A stretch of 64,000 bases of DNA from Antedon bifida (GCA_963402885.1 OY727099.1:20603001-20667000), one strand, 5' to 3'. Counted from the first letter of the stretch, positions 1 through 26,252 are shown. The notes: generated from the letters alone by a model not told the origin. Program-made: numbers and translations.

Positions 1-1908
1 TCGCAATAATATGACAACAATACCCCCGCCCTCAACTGTCTCAATAGTCCTGGCAAGGAGGTTTGGTGTCATGGCTTCAAAATCCTTTAAAAAAATGCTT
101 GGTCAATTGTAGATCATGGAAGTCAATGAATTTTACTATAAATACAAATGTGTTTTATTACAATATTGTGTGTATATGCATGTAGCAGAGCATTTTTTGA
201 GTGAAAAAATAAAGGCCTTAGGCGTTTATTGAGGAGGAGTTTATTCTGAACGATGTTCTGTTGAGGTGGGGATTTATTTGAGGTGGGTGGGGGGATGTGT
301 TATTCAAAGTGGGGCGTTTATTCGAATAAATACGGTAATTCAATTTAAAATCTCAAAAACTGATACTATAATTGATATTGAACATTGTAGATTTGATTCT
401 TGGATATAGTAAGCCCATGGGCTTAAATATGAATTAGTGAGTTACCTGTAAAACACACATTCCATATGTATTGCCCAGTATCTTGTGGGTTTCTGAGTAG
501 TAACAGTATCTGATATTGGTTGCTGCAATAAACAGCTCAAATGGGTCGTCTTCATTCAGGTTCAAAGATTTATTTTTTATCTTTTTCTGCAACTGTCTCA
601 TTCTCTTTTTCCGATGACTGAAATGGACATGGTGACATTGTGAAATTACAAATCAATAACGTAAAACAAAATACTACTAATGTACTACAAGATCGTAAAA
701 TCAACGCTACTGTGATTTCGCACCTCAATCTAATTTTAAAACATTTACCCGCTGCACCCAGTTAGGTGCGAAAGTACAGTAGCACCTGTTGAGGCTTAGT
801 TATTTAACCAAATTTGGTTCCAAAGGAAGAGATCTAACTGTGCCCATGAAAAACTGTCTACACTATCAAATTAGTGTGATGTGACTAAATATGGTATGGA
901 TATGCCAAAATAAGGTAGTGATATGTCATCATCATGTCCATATATGGGCACATCACATTTTGTTTATCACATAAAGCTCTGTTAATATAAAACTTTAAGC
1001 TCTGTTACACTATCAAACTTTATGTGATGTGTCCAAATATGGTTGATATGCCCAAACATGGTAGTGAATTGCTTAAACATAGTAGTGATATGCCCAAACA
1101 TGGTATTGATATGACATCATGTCCATATATGGGCACATCACATGTTTTTTGTCACATAATGTGTGATAGTGTATACAGAGCTTAAGTCTGGACAGGAGCA
1201 ATGAGACATAAAACAGATGGAAAACACTGTACTGATACTTACCTACTAAATCCTAATTCTTTTTTATAGCACCATAATACATTTGGTCTGGCTTTCACCA
1301 AGGCTTTAGATAACATATGGTGTAAAATAACCACCTGCAAAAAAGTTTTAAAAAATGATATTTTTATTAATGGTTCAACAGAATTTAAGCATCACATATT
1401 ACTAGACGACATATATGATTTATACCAAGATAAAACAATCTGCTCCATTTTGGACAATAGTAAATCATTTTTAATTAAAGCTACTGTATGGTACATATTT
1501 AAAAACAAATTTATTTTTAGATATTTTTTATTGTTAATAAGTCTGAAGAATTTGTACTGCCTGACGTTTTGTAATTGTGAACTATATATTGTAACTATGA
1601 TGACTCGATTTTTGTAAACATTTTGTATGTGTGGAACCTCTTGTTACGTGAGTGTTCCTCTGTTGGAGAGTAACCATTAAATATAAAATTATAATTTACA
1701 TAATGTTATTATTATTATTATTATATACAGAATCAGGTGATGCCCTTCAAAAAACTTTCCGACATTTTATGCCAGTACATGCCAGTTTTATTTCACTTAC
1801 CTGGTCTTTCCCTTTATCGCCAACAACCACAAACATGCTCCGATGTCCAAGGGCTATACCATTCTCAATTAGGACACGGATTCGGTTATCAACTTTTTTT
1901 CGAACCAT
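1..1908 (-). CDS. NAT10: NAT10, RNA cytidine acetyltransferase, N-terminal exons (partial)
   Basis: Four coding exons on the minus strand, in gene order 1908-1801, 1334-1243, 617-446 and 84-1, encode the first 152 residues; the rest lies left of the window. The ATG at 1908 opens MVRKKVDNRIR, the conserved NAT10/Kre33 N-terminus. Later exons carry FVVVGDKGKDQ, DDPFELFIAATNIRYCY, THKILGNT and TPNLLARTIETVEGGG, all diagnostic of the family (about 1000 residues when complete). All junctions have GT-AG borders and consistent phase. From family knowledge, NAT10 makes N4-acetylcytidine in 18S rRNA and some tRNAs using acetyl-CoA and ATP, in the nucleolus. The helicase and acetyltransferase cores are outside the window. 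CTR9 lies upstream on the same strand. Confidence 0.96.
850..1184. mobile_element. MITE family A, compound copy
   Basis: Two adjoining copies of the palindromic element whose ends read AGCTCTGTCTACACTATCAAA and its complement, with inner words GTGATGTGCCCAAATATGG and ATGACATCATGTCCATAT. It lies in NAT10 intron 2. It carries no ORF. Confidence 0.75.
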
Positions 1909-3869
1909 GTTGTCGTTGAGTGTGTCTCTCTTTCAAGATAATGTGTAAAAAAAAATAATTATTGAAATATTATTCGCGGACCCAATTTTGACCATTTTGA
2001 AGTAAATATAGTATGCAATTTTTACATTTAATAACATAAAGAAAAGCAGTCCAGTGTTGATAATTTTTAAACAAAATTATTATGATAATGGAATGGTAAA
2101 ACTAAATTAATTAGGCTAATCGTTCTTAATTTAAATAACTGTTCCTCATTAATTACCTAGCCTTACTGTAGCTTTTTGAGGTATAAGACTAGTTAGTTAG
2201 GATTAGCCCGGTAGGCCTAACTAAGTAAGTAACCTGCATGTCCTTAGCCTTATGGCCTTGTTATCTAGGCTAGCTAGCACCGACTAGCAACATTCAACGC
2301 TGCTGCTCGACTAGCCTAGTTAGGCCTCGCTCGAGTCCTATCTAGCCTACTAGGCTAGGCCTTAATTAATAATACTAACCTACGCCAAGCTTACTTTTTA
2401 GTAGTAGGCTAGTTGCTTTTATTTGTTTAACGAACTATATCTGCGAAGCTTATATGTTGTCCTACTCAAATAATGGCTAATTATATATATTACAATCAAA
2501 AAATGTTCTAATTAACTTACGAAACTAACAATAAATCAGCAATTAAAATGTCAAAATTATCGCAAAAACCAACACATGTGTTTTCGTCTTCTTTCCTTTG
2601 GTTGATGGTAAAATACGAAAGTAATTACGTCCTGCGGTCGTCAACTTTGAATCGAGCCGGGCCGCAATTTCATCATACAGTGTGCAGCAGTACATACAGG
2701 GATTTTTTTTCAAAAAAATGGCCAAACCGTAATATTATCATTATTACGTAACCAGAACTTACTTATAATATTTTCTTGTCAGAGCAAACAAACAATTAGT
2801 TGACATAGCTGGTAATTATTACAACATAAACAAAATTGCTACACTTTATTGTATTTATTAACAAAGAGGTTCAGAAGAAAAAAACTTAAAAGTAACACAT
2901 GATCAGTACGCGGGCCAAGATTATAAATTAAGATTTAAATATTTGAATTTTTTAAATGAGATTTATAAAAAAATTAATCTGATTATTAATATGATGCCAT
3001 ATAGTAATACGTAGTACTAAAGCATATACATGTGTAAAATAGAGCACTCTTGGAATGGGGAACAGTTTCATATTTTTTTATGTATTTATTATTATTATAA
3101 ACATACATTTATGATTGCCTAATTGAGAAAACAAATTTATATTTAGCAAGGACAGGAGAGGGCAGGCATTTTTAAAGAGTTTAGATTCACATGATTTCAC
3201 AGACAGTCCATAACAATATTACGTCGACCAAGATGCAATGTTTATTAAACACAACTGCTGATTAGGTTATGATTCCTGTGTAACACACGATTTGAAATAT
3301 TGGTCAATTAAATGCAAATGTCTGCACAGAGCCATTGCTTTCTAACCTTGCCCAGCCAACTGCTATGAGCACTCACTAGCTAAACCCAGGGCCCCAGAGC
3401 CTGAAGAGCCCAATACAATTATCCATCATTAGGGGCCCTTAGGAGTGCTAAACAAGGGGGCCTTTGCCCTTTGCGTTACGCCACTGACTTCACTATTAGG
3501 CTAATAAAAAAAGCCTCAAACATGAATTGAATTGTGTTGGTAGGCAGGGTCACCCACTCTTAAAGTCTTTCACATTTTCCATCCACCCTTAGGTTTCTCT
3601 AGTTACATCTCTGCTTTACATTATAAGTATTTAAATACATAAACCTGTCAAATATTACTCTCTCAGTGACATCTTCTTTCATAGAAGCTATTGAAATTCT
3701 TATTACTAAAAAACAGTTTACAATTTAGTGTCAGGGCCACATTAAACATTTTTCATTTCATAATTAGCAATATTACCACAGTTGTTGCTTTCTTTTGTTA
3801 ATCATTCAACTAGTAAAAAAACGTAATATCGAAATATTTAGGCTGCAACTAGAATTCAAAAAATGTTAT
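1909..3869. other. Spacer between NAT10 start and CTR9 stop
   Basis: This holds the NAT10 5' flank and the CTR9 3' UTR. From 2100 to 2400 it is dense in AGGCCTA/TAGCCTA words. I recognise no coding exon. Bases 3350-3490 are a dispersed-repeat fragment (ends in TTACGCCACTGAC, related to 62525-62740). TTTATT at 3241-3246 is AATAAA on the minus strand and is a possible CTR9 poly(A) signal; this is weak. Confidence 0.5.
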
Positions 3870-17424
<13,555 letters not shown>

Positions 17425-18054
17425 CTTTGCTATGAATTAAAGAAACTATGGCTACAATAAAAATACCAAATACTGATTACAAAATGGACATGGTGAAAGG
17501 GAAAACAGAATAATCTTCTCGAGAACCACTCTTCTTTTTTCCTCCTTCGAAAAACCCAAAATTGAAATGGAAATGCATGGTCGAGTCGATGACGATTCCC
17601 CGTTGACTTAATGATTATTGCGTTGTCTACTCTCGAGGTGTAACGCGTAACTTATCAGTTTTAGGTATGAATGCTCGTCTTTATGCTTGTGTGTCCCGAA
17701 TTTTACTTAAATATTTGTATTAAATTTTAAAAATTCAGTTTTTTCTATTCCAAAAAATAAAGATTAATGTCCAATACCTTTTTAACGCGTTACACCAGAG
17801 AAATATGACACCTATAAAACGCATCTACCCAGGAAATATACTGTGACGTCATTTATAATCAATGTTGGCATTTCTTGAATTATGCTGTTTGGCTAGCTGG
17901 CATTGACATCCGAGGCATAATGCCGCGGCACTATTTAGCCGTTTTTTGGCACAATTTTGCTGCGATAGGCAGCACATCATGAAAACAAGTATGGGGGACA
18001 ACACACATCTTTGCGGGGCTTCTGTACTGCCAGTTCTTTTAATTTAAAAATTTA

Positions 18055-18285
18055 ACAAGGCCATCAGCCATAAGTCGCGTGCTCTCAGAAAAAATGAACT
18101 TTCAAAAAGTAGCCTAATGTACTTTAAAACTTTTCTGTACATCAAAACAGTTCAAAAACTTCAAAAAGTACAGAAAAGCGATAAAACGCATAGTGATACC
18201 GGACCGACAGACAGACCGACAGACCGACAGACCGACCGACCGACATAGTGAACTATTGAGTCGCGTCCACGGGACTAAAAATTGT
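18055..18285. repeat. GTCGCGTG-ended repeat with CCGACAGA tract
   Basis: It starts AAGTCGCGTGCTCTC and ends GAGTCGCGTCCACGGGACT, with a (GACCGACA)n tract before the right end. Relatives are at 25354-25430 and 30044-30168; the last has clearer ends, GTCGCGTGC and GCACGCGACT. Confidence 0.65.
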
Positions 18286-18299
18286 AAAATTTGTTTATG

Positions 18300-18851
18300 T
18301 TAAAGATGTATTGTCCCTTGAAACACAAAAAAATGAAGGTCAAAATATTCTAAATTTAAATTGGCCATATCAAAGTAATATTAAAGTTATTCACTTTAAG
18401 TCGAAAATTTGAGTCAAAAACAATTTTACGTAATTAAAAGCTAAATTAATTTAATTACATTTCGTCTGGAAAATCGTCGCAAGCGAAAGTAAACAAAGAT
18501 TTCAAACCATGAGTATACATTATGCATGATGCTAATTAGGATTGATTACAACTCTTCACGGTTGAGAAGGTGTTTTCACACAGATCGCGAGGAAGTTTTA
18601 TGAGTATGCATACAGAGTAGCCAAATAAGCGCGTTGCATTATGAGGTATGTTTTGATTGAAAACTTTGACTGGAAGTCAAAGTTATTTTTTGAACCAAAA
18701 AACGTCTGTATTTCAGTTAAATGATTTTTTTTTCAACTAATTTTTTGTGAAAGTTAATAACTATTATGATACTTCAAAATGACCCACTTTTTTTCGAAAT
18801 CTTTTATTTTTTATTTTTTTGGAATTTGACAAAGGGACAATACATCTTTAA
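18300..18851. mobile_element. MITE family B, 552-bp copy
   Basis: The terminal inverted repeats are TTAAAGATGTATTGTCCC and GGGACAATACATCTTTAA. The TTAA at each end is the likely target duplication, as in piggyBac-type elements (inference). It contains no ORF. Confidence 0.85.
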
Positions 18852-19137
18852 CATTTGGTGTACTGGTGTGTGATTGCCGATCAATGATGTCTTCCAAATA
18901 GTATGTGTCCTGAGTGTCAGGGTTGACTGGAAAAGGTCGGTACAGACATGCGCTAGTTGGTGACCCGGGGTGGGTGACACACGACTTTATGACCGTTGTT
19001 GCTAATTCCGTTCGGTCCTAACTCCAGTACTTTTACGCCAGCAAACAACTTTTGAACTTGAAACTGAGTAATTGATTCTACTGTCATCACTTTTAGATAA
19101 TTTGTTTTGAAGTTCCTGCGTGAAACGAATGAAACCA

Positions 19138-19570
19138 GTGAGAAATTTAGCACTGTTCGCTACTATATCCAGTTTGGTAGTACTTGACCACAGTGAAAAT
19201 AAATAGGATTTAGTATCATAGCACTGTACGCGCTAGTAGGCCTATAGTCCTATACCCATATTGGTAATTGTACTTACGCACAGTGATAATATAGGATTTA
19301 GTACTTGCGCACAGTATAATAAATAGGATGTTTAGGACTCTGCGCTACTATACCCATTTTGGTTACTTGCGCACAGTGATAATAAATAGGATTTCGTTTA
19401 GCACTGTGCGCTACTATACCCATGTTGTTGTACTTTCCCACACTGTTAATGAATATGATTTAGTTTAATACTGGTTGGTTGTACTTGCGCACAGTGATAA
19501 TAATAGGATTTATTTTACCATGACTGTGTGCCTACTATACCCATTTTAGTTGTACTTGCGCACAGTGATA
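19138..19570 (-). repeat. 67-69 bp satellite, inverted orientation
   Basis: About six diverged units with GCACAGTGATAATAAATAGG and CTACTATACCCATTTTGGTT, the complement of the array at 24893-25352. The unit core TAGCGCACAGT / ACTGTGCGCAAG is itself imperfectly palindromic. Confidence 0.85.
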
Positions 19571-19747
19571 ATTTATCAGAAATTGCCCTTTTAAGGTTGG
19601 GTGAGGGGTGTGGCCGCATTATATACAATTATGTACTGAAAAAAATTCCTTTGTTAATAATGTTTTCGTCCAATGTCGAGTTACATTTGGGGTCCAATAA
19701 GCAGCTGCATACTCCGAAATAGAGCAACATTAAATTGGTCAATATAG

Positions 19748-19862
19748 CGGCACAGCGGTAAACTAAATCCTATTTATTATCACTGTGCTCAAGTACAGCC
19801 AAAATGGGTATAGTAGCGCACAGTGGTAAACTAAATCCTATTTATTTTCACTTTGCTCATTC
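19748..19862 (+). repeat. 67-69 bp satellite, direct orientation, short
   Basis: About two units (GGTATAGTAGCGCACAGTGG, AAACTAAATCCTATTTATT) in the orientation opposite to the array 180 bp to the left. Confidence 0.8.
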
Positions 19863-20416
19863 AAGCACCCTACTAACCATACAAATAAATATTAGCATTA
19901 TTTAACCTTAAAGCTGGATTTTAAGTGGTGTGTTCATACTTGGTATGTGTTTTCGTGATCTGTAGGTGCCAGAGAACAAAAAGCAACCAATGAACTAATG
20001 AAGTTTAGCGCCCTCTACAAATTAACAAATTGTAAAGCATTTATAAATTATGTTATTCATTGTGTATAATATTTGCATAAGAATCGTTTACAACGTAACA
20101 CAATGGAGTGCATTCAGGTAGAGGCCTACAGTAGTACACAAAATCGCGGCTTTCTGTCAAATCGTGTTTAGTCGACGTATAGCATGAACATTTACTGCGT
20201 CGGTTTCATGTCCGGCATTGTCGTACACAAATCTCATGCTTTCTAACGTCGACAGGAACCAACATGTACCTTGTCAGATGCAGCACAAAAGCTTTATGGT
20301 GGCCCAGCACAACATTAATTCAGCTATTTTACAGAGAGGAGAGAAGACCAGACTCCCAGAGACGTGTTGTTTGGTGAAGGAAGCGCTGTTGGTCGAAACG
20401 TACAACATTATTAATT

Positions 20417-23400
20417 ATGTCAAATAGTGAAAGGGAACCGAAGCCTGACGAAGAAAATAATGGCTCACTCGGGAATAATCAGGTCAGATACGCACCCGGT
20501 ACTGTATTAGCGCCATTTTTAATACACGCATTTATTAAATAAATGTTATGTACGAAACGGAAAAAATAACGAATGTTTTCTTGGTGTTTAAAATAATCCC
20601 TTTTCAAAAGTAAGTGCATTAAATATTGTGCATAATTCTGCTGCGAAGTACAGTACAAATACACTTTCCAAGCTTGGAATAAATCCAATCAAATCCTAAT
20701 TACTTCCAAACAGGGAGAACACATTTGATACGATGACGGACGTCACCACTAACCAGTTAATCTCTTTCTGATGGAATACATTTTTTTAACAGGTGTTGTC
20801 TGAAAGCCAGACTCGATCAGGAATTGACATCTCCACCAACGACATGGCTATGACATCAAAAGCATCCGAGCGAAATCAGGTTTACTATGATGCTGTGTGC
20901 TCTGGAGACCTGGTTATACTGTCCAAACACTTATTTTGCAAGGCGTTGATCTGGATTGGCCGGGAGGTGATGGTGAAATTCGACCTTTGCACCAATCAGC
21001 GTGTAATGGCTACCTTGAAATAGTAAAGTGCCTGGTGGAGGCTGGAGCCACAGTTAACTGTGTGGACGATGAGGGTTTCACACCTTTGATCTGGGCGTCT
21101 GTGATGTTTGAACACGACATCGCAGCTTATTTAGTTTCAAAGGGAGCCAACATAACCTGGATTCCTGATGATGGAAAGAGTGCTATTATGAACGCAGCTG
21201 ACTGCGAAGGCGGGCAGACTTCGCACATGATGATGCTGGCGGCTTTGGGTTGGGATATTGGCGACCCTGGCTGCACTAACGGTTGGACGATGTTGCACAG
21301 GGCAGTCAGGGATGACTTAAATAATGACAATGAAGTGCGTATGTTAGTCAAAAAAGGTGACCGAGATGTCATTCATAAGCTGGCTGCAGCATCTGGTGGA
21401 ATTAATGTCAAAGATCGACTTGGATTAACTCCATTGCATCATGCTGTACGAGGTCGGCTTGTACACGAGGAAGAAATGTGGAGAGATTATGACAAGGGAA
21501 CATGGCGGGATGCAGATTTCATGTCCAACCTTGTTCCCACTAAGGCTAATATGGCTCTGGTTAGGTCGCTCATCGCGTCAGGGTCTGATCTAGGCGATAT
21601 TGATAGATATGGTCATTCAGTTCTATGGCATGCCAAATATTTTAGTCAAGACGAGGTCATCAGCTTATTGAAAGGAGATTTAGAGTTTGCAATTCCCGAT
21701 CAAAGCAAAGAAAATATTCAAATAGCTGTAGATAACGGAAATGAAATTGACGAAGACAATGATATTAAAAGTAATCCCTTGGTGGATTTATTGCATAAAG
21801 TTCCCCCAAAGGACAGCAATGCCACTACCTGGCCAAGACTGGCTTTGCTGGAACTTGATGAATTAATGGACAGCAGTGGTATCGGTTTAAACGATAAAAA
21901 GACAATGGCACCAGAGCTGAATCAGTTAGACAAGGTACATTCCAATGAAATTCAAGTACGACTTTGCGATAAAAGCCATGAAATGGTGACGTGGAAGTCC
22001 GATGTTCCATCAGAGGAAATCAGCCTCATGTCTGGAGGGAAGATGTTGCCACTGTTACTGAATTACGTAAGACAAAGAGCTAAAAATGACGAAGATCTAA
22101 GAGCTGCTTTACATGGGTAAGTCATATATATATAATGCAACATCATATGATATCCAATCATTCTAAAGTGTTATAATATGCAAATTAATCAATCACAAGG
22201 TATCTATATGGTGTGTTTACGTATTCTCAATCGAGTCAATAATATTTATATGTCTGTAACATTCTGTATGTGTATAATATTATTTATACAGCAGATCAAG
22301 TCCACCAGAAAGTCCAAAAGGAAAGCCTTTCGCAATCAAGAACCTTTTACAGTCACCAACCATAAATCCAGGTTTCAGAAACAGCAGACGTGTATTTGAG
22401 GTTCATGAACAGATGGATTGCCTGGTTCAACGCCTCGTAGAGGAAATGAACAATATATCACCGATGCTGAAACTTCGGATAGTTTTGGGAGGAAGTGTAA
22501 GTGAGAAAACCAAAATAGGTCTGCCGGACGAGTATGACTATCGTCTGTATATCGGAGCACTTGACGGTAAATGTTCTGTCGTGAGGGAAATTGAATATGA
22601 CTTGAGCGTCCAATCTTGGCAAAGGAGAACAGTCAGCATCCGAGTGTCGGATGACGTGTCTTCATCGTGGTCATCTTATTGTGATGACTCTAACGTTATC
22701 GACCCTGCAGCGTTGTTTATTCACATCCATGGCGTAATGTATAAGGCACTCTCGCGGGATATTTGGGAGGGTCTTGATATGTACTGGAAACCGTATGGAA
22801 GAAATGCATTGCATGTGCAGTGGATGGGCAAGCATTGGCACGGCATGGCCATCAAGGCCGATATCATGTACTGCGTCGAGATCCAAGACTGGTGGCCGAC
22901 CACTGTCCGACAGGAAAGTTACCTGCTTCCAAATATCAAAAGTAATCCATGCTGCGTATTACTGAGACCGCATTCCTTCCAACCGTCGTCCTGTGAACTG
23001 GAACATATTGTAATGTCACAACTTTCGGACGAGATGAAAACAGTTTATTCCATAGGCAAATTTATAAACAGATTAACTGAATATTCACGCAAGCAGGATA
23101 AAGTGACTTCGTATGACCTTAAGAATGCACTATTTTATTACATGGAAATGAATGGGCAGACTGAGAATTTCAGTTCTGGAGAGAATCAAGAAGAAAGGGA
23201 AACGTTTGGGTATAGCTGGGGCGGAAGCTATAATGGTGACTCGGAATCATTTCCGTTGATGGTTGAGCATCTGAGAACTAAGACATTACAGGTATTTCAC
23301 GATGGACTGTCGCTTCTAAGAGAGCATACGTCTTATTACTTTGGTATTAGTCGGTGGGCTGAAAAGGAAGACGAAAAAATTCCCAAAACAAACCATCAAA

Positions 23401-23435
23401 ACAAATTCGAACAAATGTTGCAACTTTTTTTGTGA
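20417..23435 (+). CDS. Ankyrin-repeat / Mab-21 protein, cGAS-like receptor candidate (one frame break)
   Basis: Exons are 20417-20482, 20793-22116 and 22292-23435, giving about 844 residues. Exon 1 supplies an acidic N-terminus. Exon 2 carries ankyrin repeats (PLHQSACNGYLEIVKCLVEA, GLTPLHHAVRG). Exon 3 is a Mab-21/cGAS fold. The nucleotidyltransferase signature is intact: GGS at 22488-22496, E-Y-D in LPDEYDY at 22530-22538, and the third acidic residue in IKADIMY at 22860-22862. cGAS-like receptors use this triad to make nucleotide second messengers on ligand binding; that activity here is inference. Exon 2 changes frame near TTTT at about 20930-20940: the flanking codons read SGDLVILSKH and then QGVDLDWPGGDG. 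Exon length and both junction phases require one missing (or two extra) bases there. No Zn-ribbon was seen. AATAAA follows at 23672. Confidence 0.88.
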
Positions 23436-24892
23436 TTTATTTTTTACTCAACTGGAAACACACAACAAAGCACCAACTTCTGGCAAGGACTTAAGGGTCT
23501 TTCACACCTGTTCTTGTTCTTGGTGAAAGTTTAAAACTATTGTTTCCACTTTAGAGTCAGGGGAGAGTGGGTTTGGTCCCTGATTTAAAAAAAAATGAAG
23601 GTTTGAAAACACTGACTTAAACTTGGGATTAGGGAAAAGCTCTGGATTTAAACTAATTGACAGAGAGGAGCAATAAATGTAATTTAAACCATGACGCACC
23701 AGAGATTTTCCAACAAGTTCTCCGAGAGGGCCAAGGTCCTCAACAGTGGAGTCCAAACCCTAACTCAGCCATAACATGTGTGGAGCCGGAGCAATGAACA
23801 AAATTGCAGTATCAGACTGTACAAGCGCTTCTCTACAAGTTTTTACTTACTACCAATCTCACAGCTGTGCCAATCATAATAGCTGTTCTCCAATGAAATG
23901 ATTGCCTTCTCTATCTCTCACCTTAACAACAACAAAAAAAGAAAATAGGAAGAGGGGAGAGATAAATAAGAGTATTGAAAGCATATGCTTGAAAACAATA
24001 CCACCTGCCTTTAAGGTCTTGGGCCCTTCTCAAAGATGCTACGCCACTTTCTCAGTCGTGCATGTTTGACCAAAAAACGTGTTAAATGTGTGGTTTTAAT
24101 ACGGCATGAACAGAGGTACGTTTTTATTTGTAGCTTAAATGTTCAGGCCCCTTTTTAGGAGCATGGTGGCAAACATCTATGCCATGGATACCCAGATATA
24201 TTCATATATTGCATTGGAGAGTTCTGAGACTTTAGTATAGTATAATGTAAGACAGGTGATATCACTTTTAACACCATTCGATTTAGTAAGTGGTTTTCTA
24301 CATCTAACAGTAAAACAACAATACCTCTCTCTCAGGAAATTAAATCAATTGAAACATTTTCATTGTAAAACAAATAGAATTAAAAATATTCAACTCCCTT
24401 ATCTAACCAATTACTTGAGCTTCAATAATCAAACCTTTTCTTAGGCACTTGGTGCATCCTTGCTTAATTGTCTCTGGCCTCTTCTTTCCAATTTCAATTT
24501 CAACCAGCTTTTAAAAAATTGCAATATTTTTAAGACCTTGACTTATGAACTATATTTATTTTATTGTTTGTATATTTATGGGCCTAGATCTTTTAATTTT
24601 TAGTGTTGTTTTTTCTGCAATTCAGCTTTTGCTGCACTAGAATAATTGTTATGAATTTATTTATATATTTGAATCAAGATACTATCGACATCTAAAGCGT
24701 ACCGTAAATCTTCTAATTGCAACCCTTTGATTGTTTTTTTTAGAATGGGTTACTATTAGAAGGTTAGAAGAGGGGTTACTATTAGAGTAGTGGGTTACTA
24801 TTACTAATCTTAAATTATGCACCTGAAAATAGTAACCAATCCCCGCAAATTTCTTTTTCTTTCTGTGACTAAACAGGCGTACCCCACCTTAT

Positions 24893-25352
24893 TGGCACAG
24901 TGCTAAACGAAATTCTATTTATTATTACTGTGCGCAAGTACAACCAAAATGGGTATAGTAGCGCACAGTGCTAAACTAAATCCTATATAATATTATCACT
25001 GTGCGCAAGTACAACCAAATTGGTATACTAGCGCACATTGCTAAACTAAATCCTATTTATTATCACTGTGCTCAAGTACAACCAAAATGGGTATAGTAGC
25101 GCACAGTGCTAAACGAAATCCTATTTATTTTCACTGTGCGCAAGTACAACCAAATTGGTATACTAGCGCACATTGCTAAACTAAATCCTATTTATTATCA
25201 CTGTGCTCAAGTACAACCAAAATGGGTATAGTAGCGCACAGTGCTAAACGAAATCCTATTTATTTTCACTGTGCTCAAGTATAATCAAAATGGGTATAGT
25301 AGCGCACAGTGCTAAACTAAATCCTATATATTATCACTGTGCGCAAGTACAA
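24893..25352 (+). repeat. 67-69 bp satellite, direct array of about seven units
   Basis: GTGCTAAAC starts recur at about 24900, 24969, 25038, 25106, 25173, 25241 and 25310. Two subtypes partly alternate: GGGTATAGTAGCGCACAG and TTGGTATACTAGCGCACA, suggesting a dimeric higher-order unit of about 135 bp. Confidence 0.9.
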
Positions 25353-25353
25353 C

Positions 25354-25430
25354 CAGCAGTCGCGTGCTCAAGTTAGTGTTAATGGACCGATCAACCGACC
25401 GACATAGTGAGCTGTAGAGTCCTGTGTGGC
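25354..25430. repeat. Short copy of the GTCGCGTG-ended repeat
   Basis: CAGTCGCGTGCTCAAGTTAG followed by CGACCGACATAGTGAGCTG, matching 30060-30140. It abuts the satellite array. Confidence 0.65.
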
Positions 25431-25470
25431 CCTTTATATCTCTATGGAGACTGATCTCTGGTAAGTTCAC

Positions 25471-26075
25471 TTGGTACATTTATTTTTCTCATTAACTTGT
25501 CCCCACCTTATCTGTTTTTTGGTGTTTTGGATTTGTGTAGGATATATGTCACTTTCTTCCCAAACGAACCCCTGTACCGAAAAATGTCCTAACCAAGATC
25601 GATTAAATCATTATTTAATCTTCAACCCATACGCAGACTATGATAAACGTGATCAAGACTTTGACCCTGATACCAAAATTTGTTATCTTCCTCTACCCAG
25701 CCTAATTGTAAGTACCATCAACCTGCAACTAACCCACTTAATTGGAGAGCTCAGTCATGTGAAAAACTTTTCTTCCTTGCATATTAATTCTAAAAGTTTT
25801 TTTCATAATATTGATTATTTCAAATTATTTTTAACCAATGTCAATTATGATTTCGATGTAATTGCAGTCTCGGAAACCTGGTTGAAAGATGATAATCCAT
25901 TAACCTATATCCCAAGTTATTATTTTATTTCTCAAAACGTTTTTAGTTGTATGGGGTGCCTTATACAAGCTTTGCTTTTTGGGAATTTTGCCCCTCTTAT
26001 TTTAACAATTTACTGTTAATTTTTAATTATTATGAACATATAAGAGAAATAAATGTTACTTTGATTGATTGATTG
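25471..26075 (+). pseudogene. Deleted non-LTR retrotransposon (endonuclease fragment plus 3' end)
   Basis: The frame 25471-26019 contains FDVIAVSETWLKDD, the conserved apurinic-type endonuclease word of CR1-like LINEs, preceded by SLHINSKSFFHNID. It then jumps to a short tail (AAGAGAAATAAATG) ending in TTGATTGATTGATTGG, a typical simple-repeat 3' end for such elements. The whole reverse transcriptase is missing. The copy separates two blocks of the 67-69 bp satellite. Confidence 0.75.
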
Positions 26076-26252
26076 GTATTTTCACTGTGGTCAAGTACAA
26101 CCAAAATGGGTATAGTGGCGCACACTGGTAAACTAAATCCTATTTATTTTCACTGTGCGCAAATACAACCAAAATGGGTATAGTAGCGCACAGTGCTAAA
26201 CGAAATCCTATTAATTATCACTGTGCGCAAGAACAACCAAAATGGATATTTA
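26076..26252 (+). repeat. 67-69 bp satellite, about 2.5 units
   Basis: Same units as 24893-25352 (CAAGTACAACCAAAATGGG, GCTAAACGAAATCC), resumed after the LINE fragment. Confidence 0.85.

Larger units (their letters stand above)
17425..20416. other. CTR9 upstream region and repeat-filled spacer
   Basis: 17425-17660 is the CTR9 5' flank. AGGCCTA words are dense just inside the gene (17030-17340, intron 1). 17900-20100 is almost wholly repeats, listed separately. 20100-20416 is probably 5' flank or UTR of the ankyrin/Mab-21 gene. I see no further coding exon. Confidence 0.5.
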
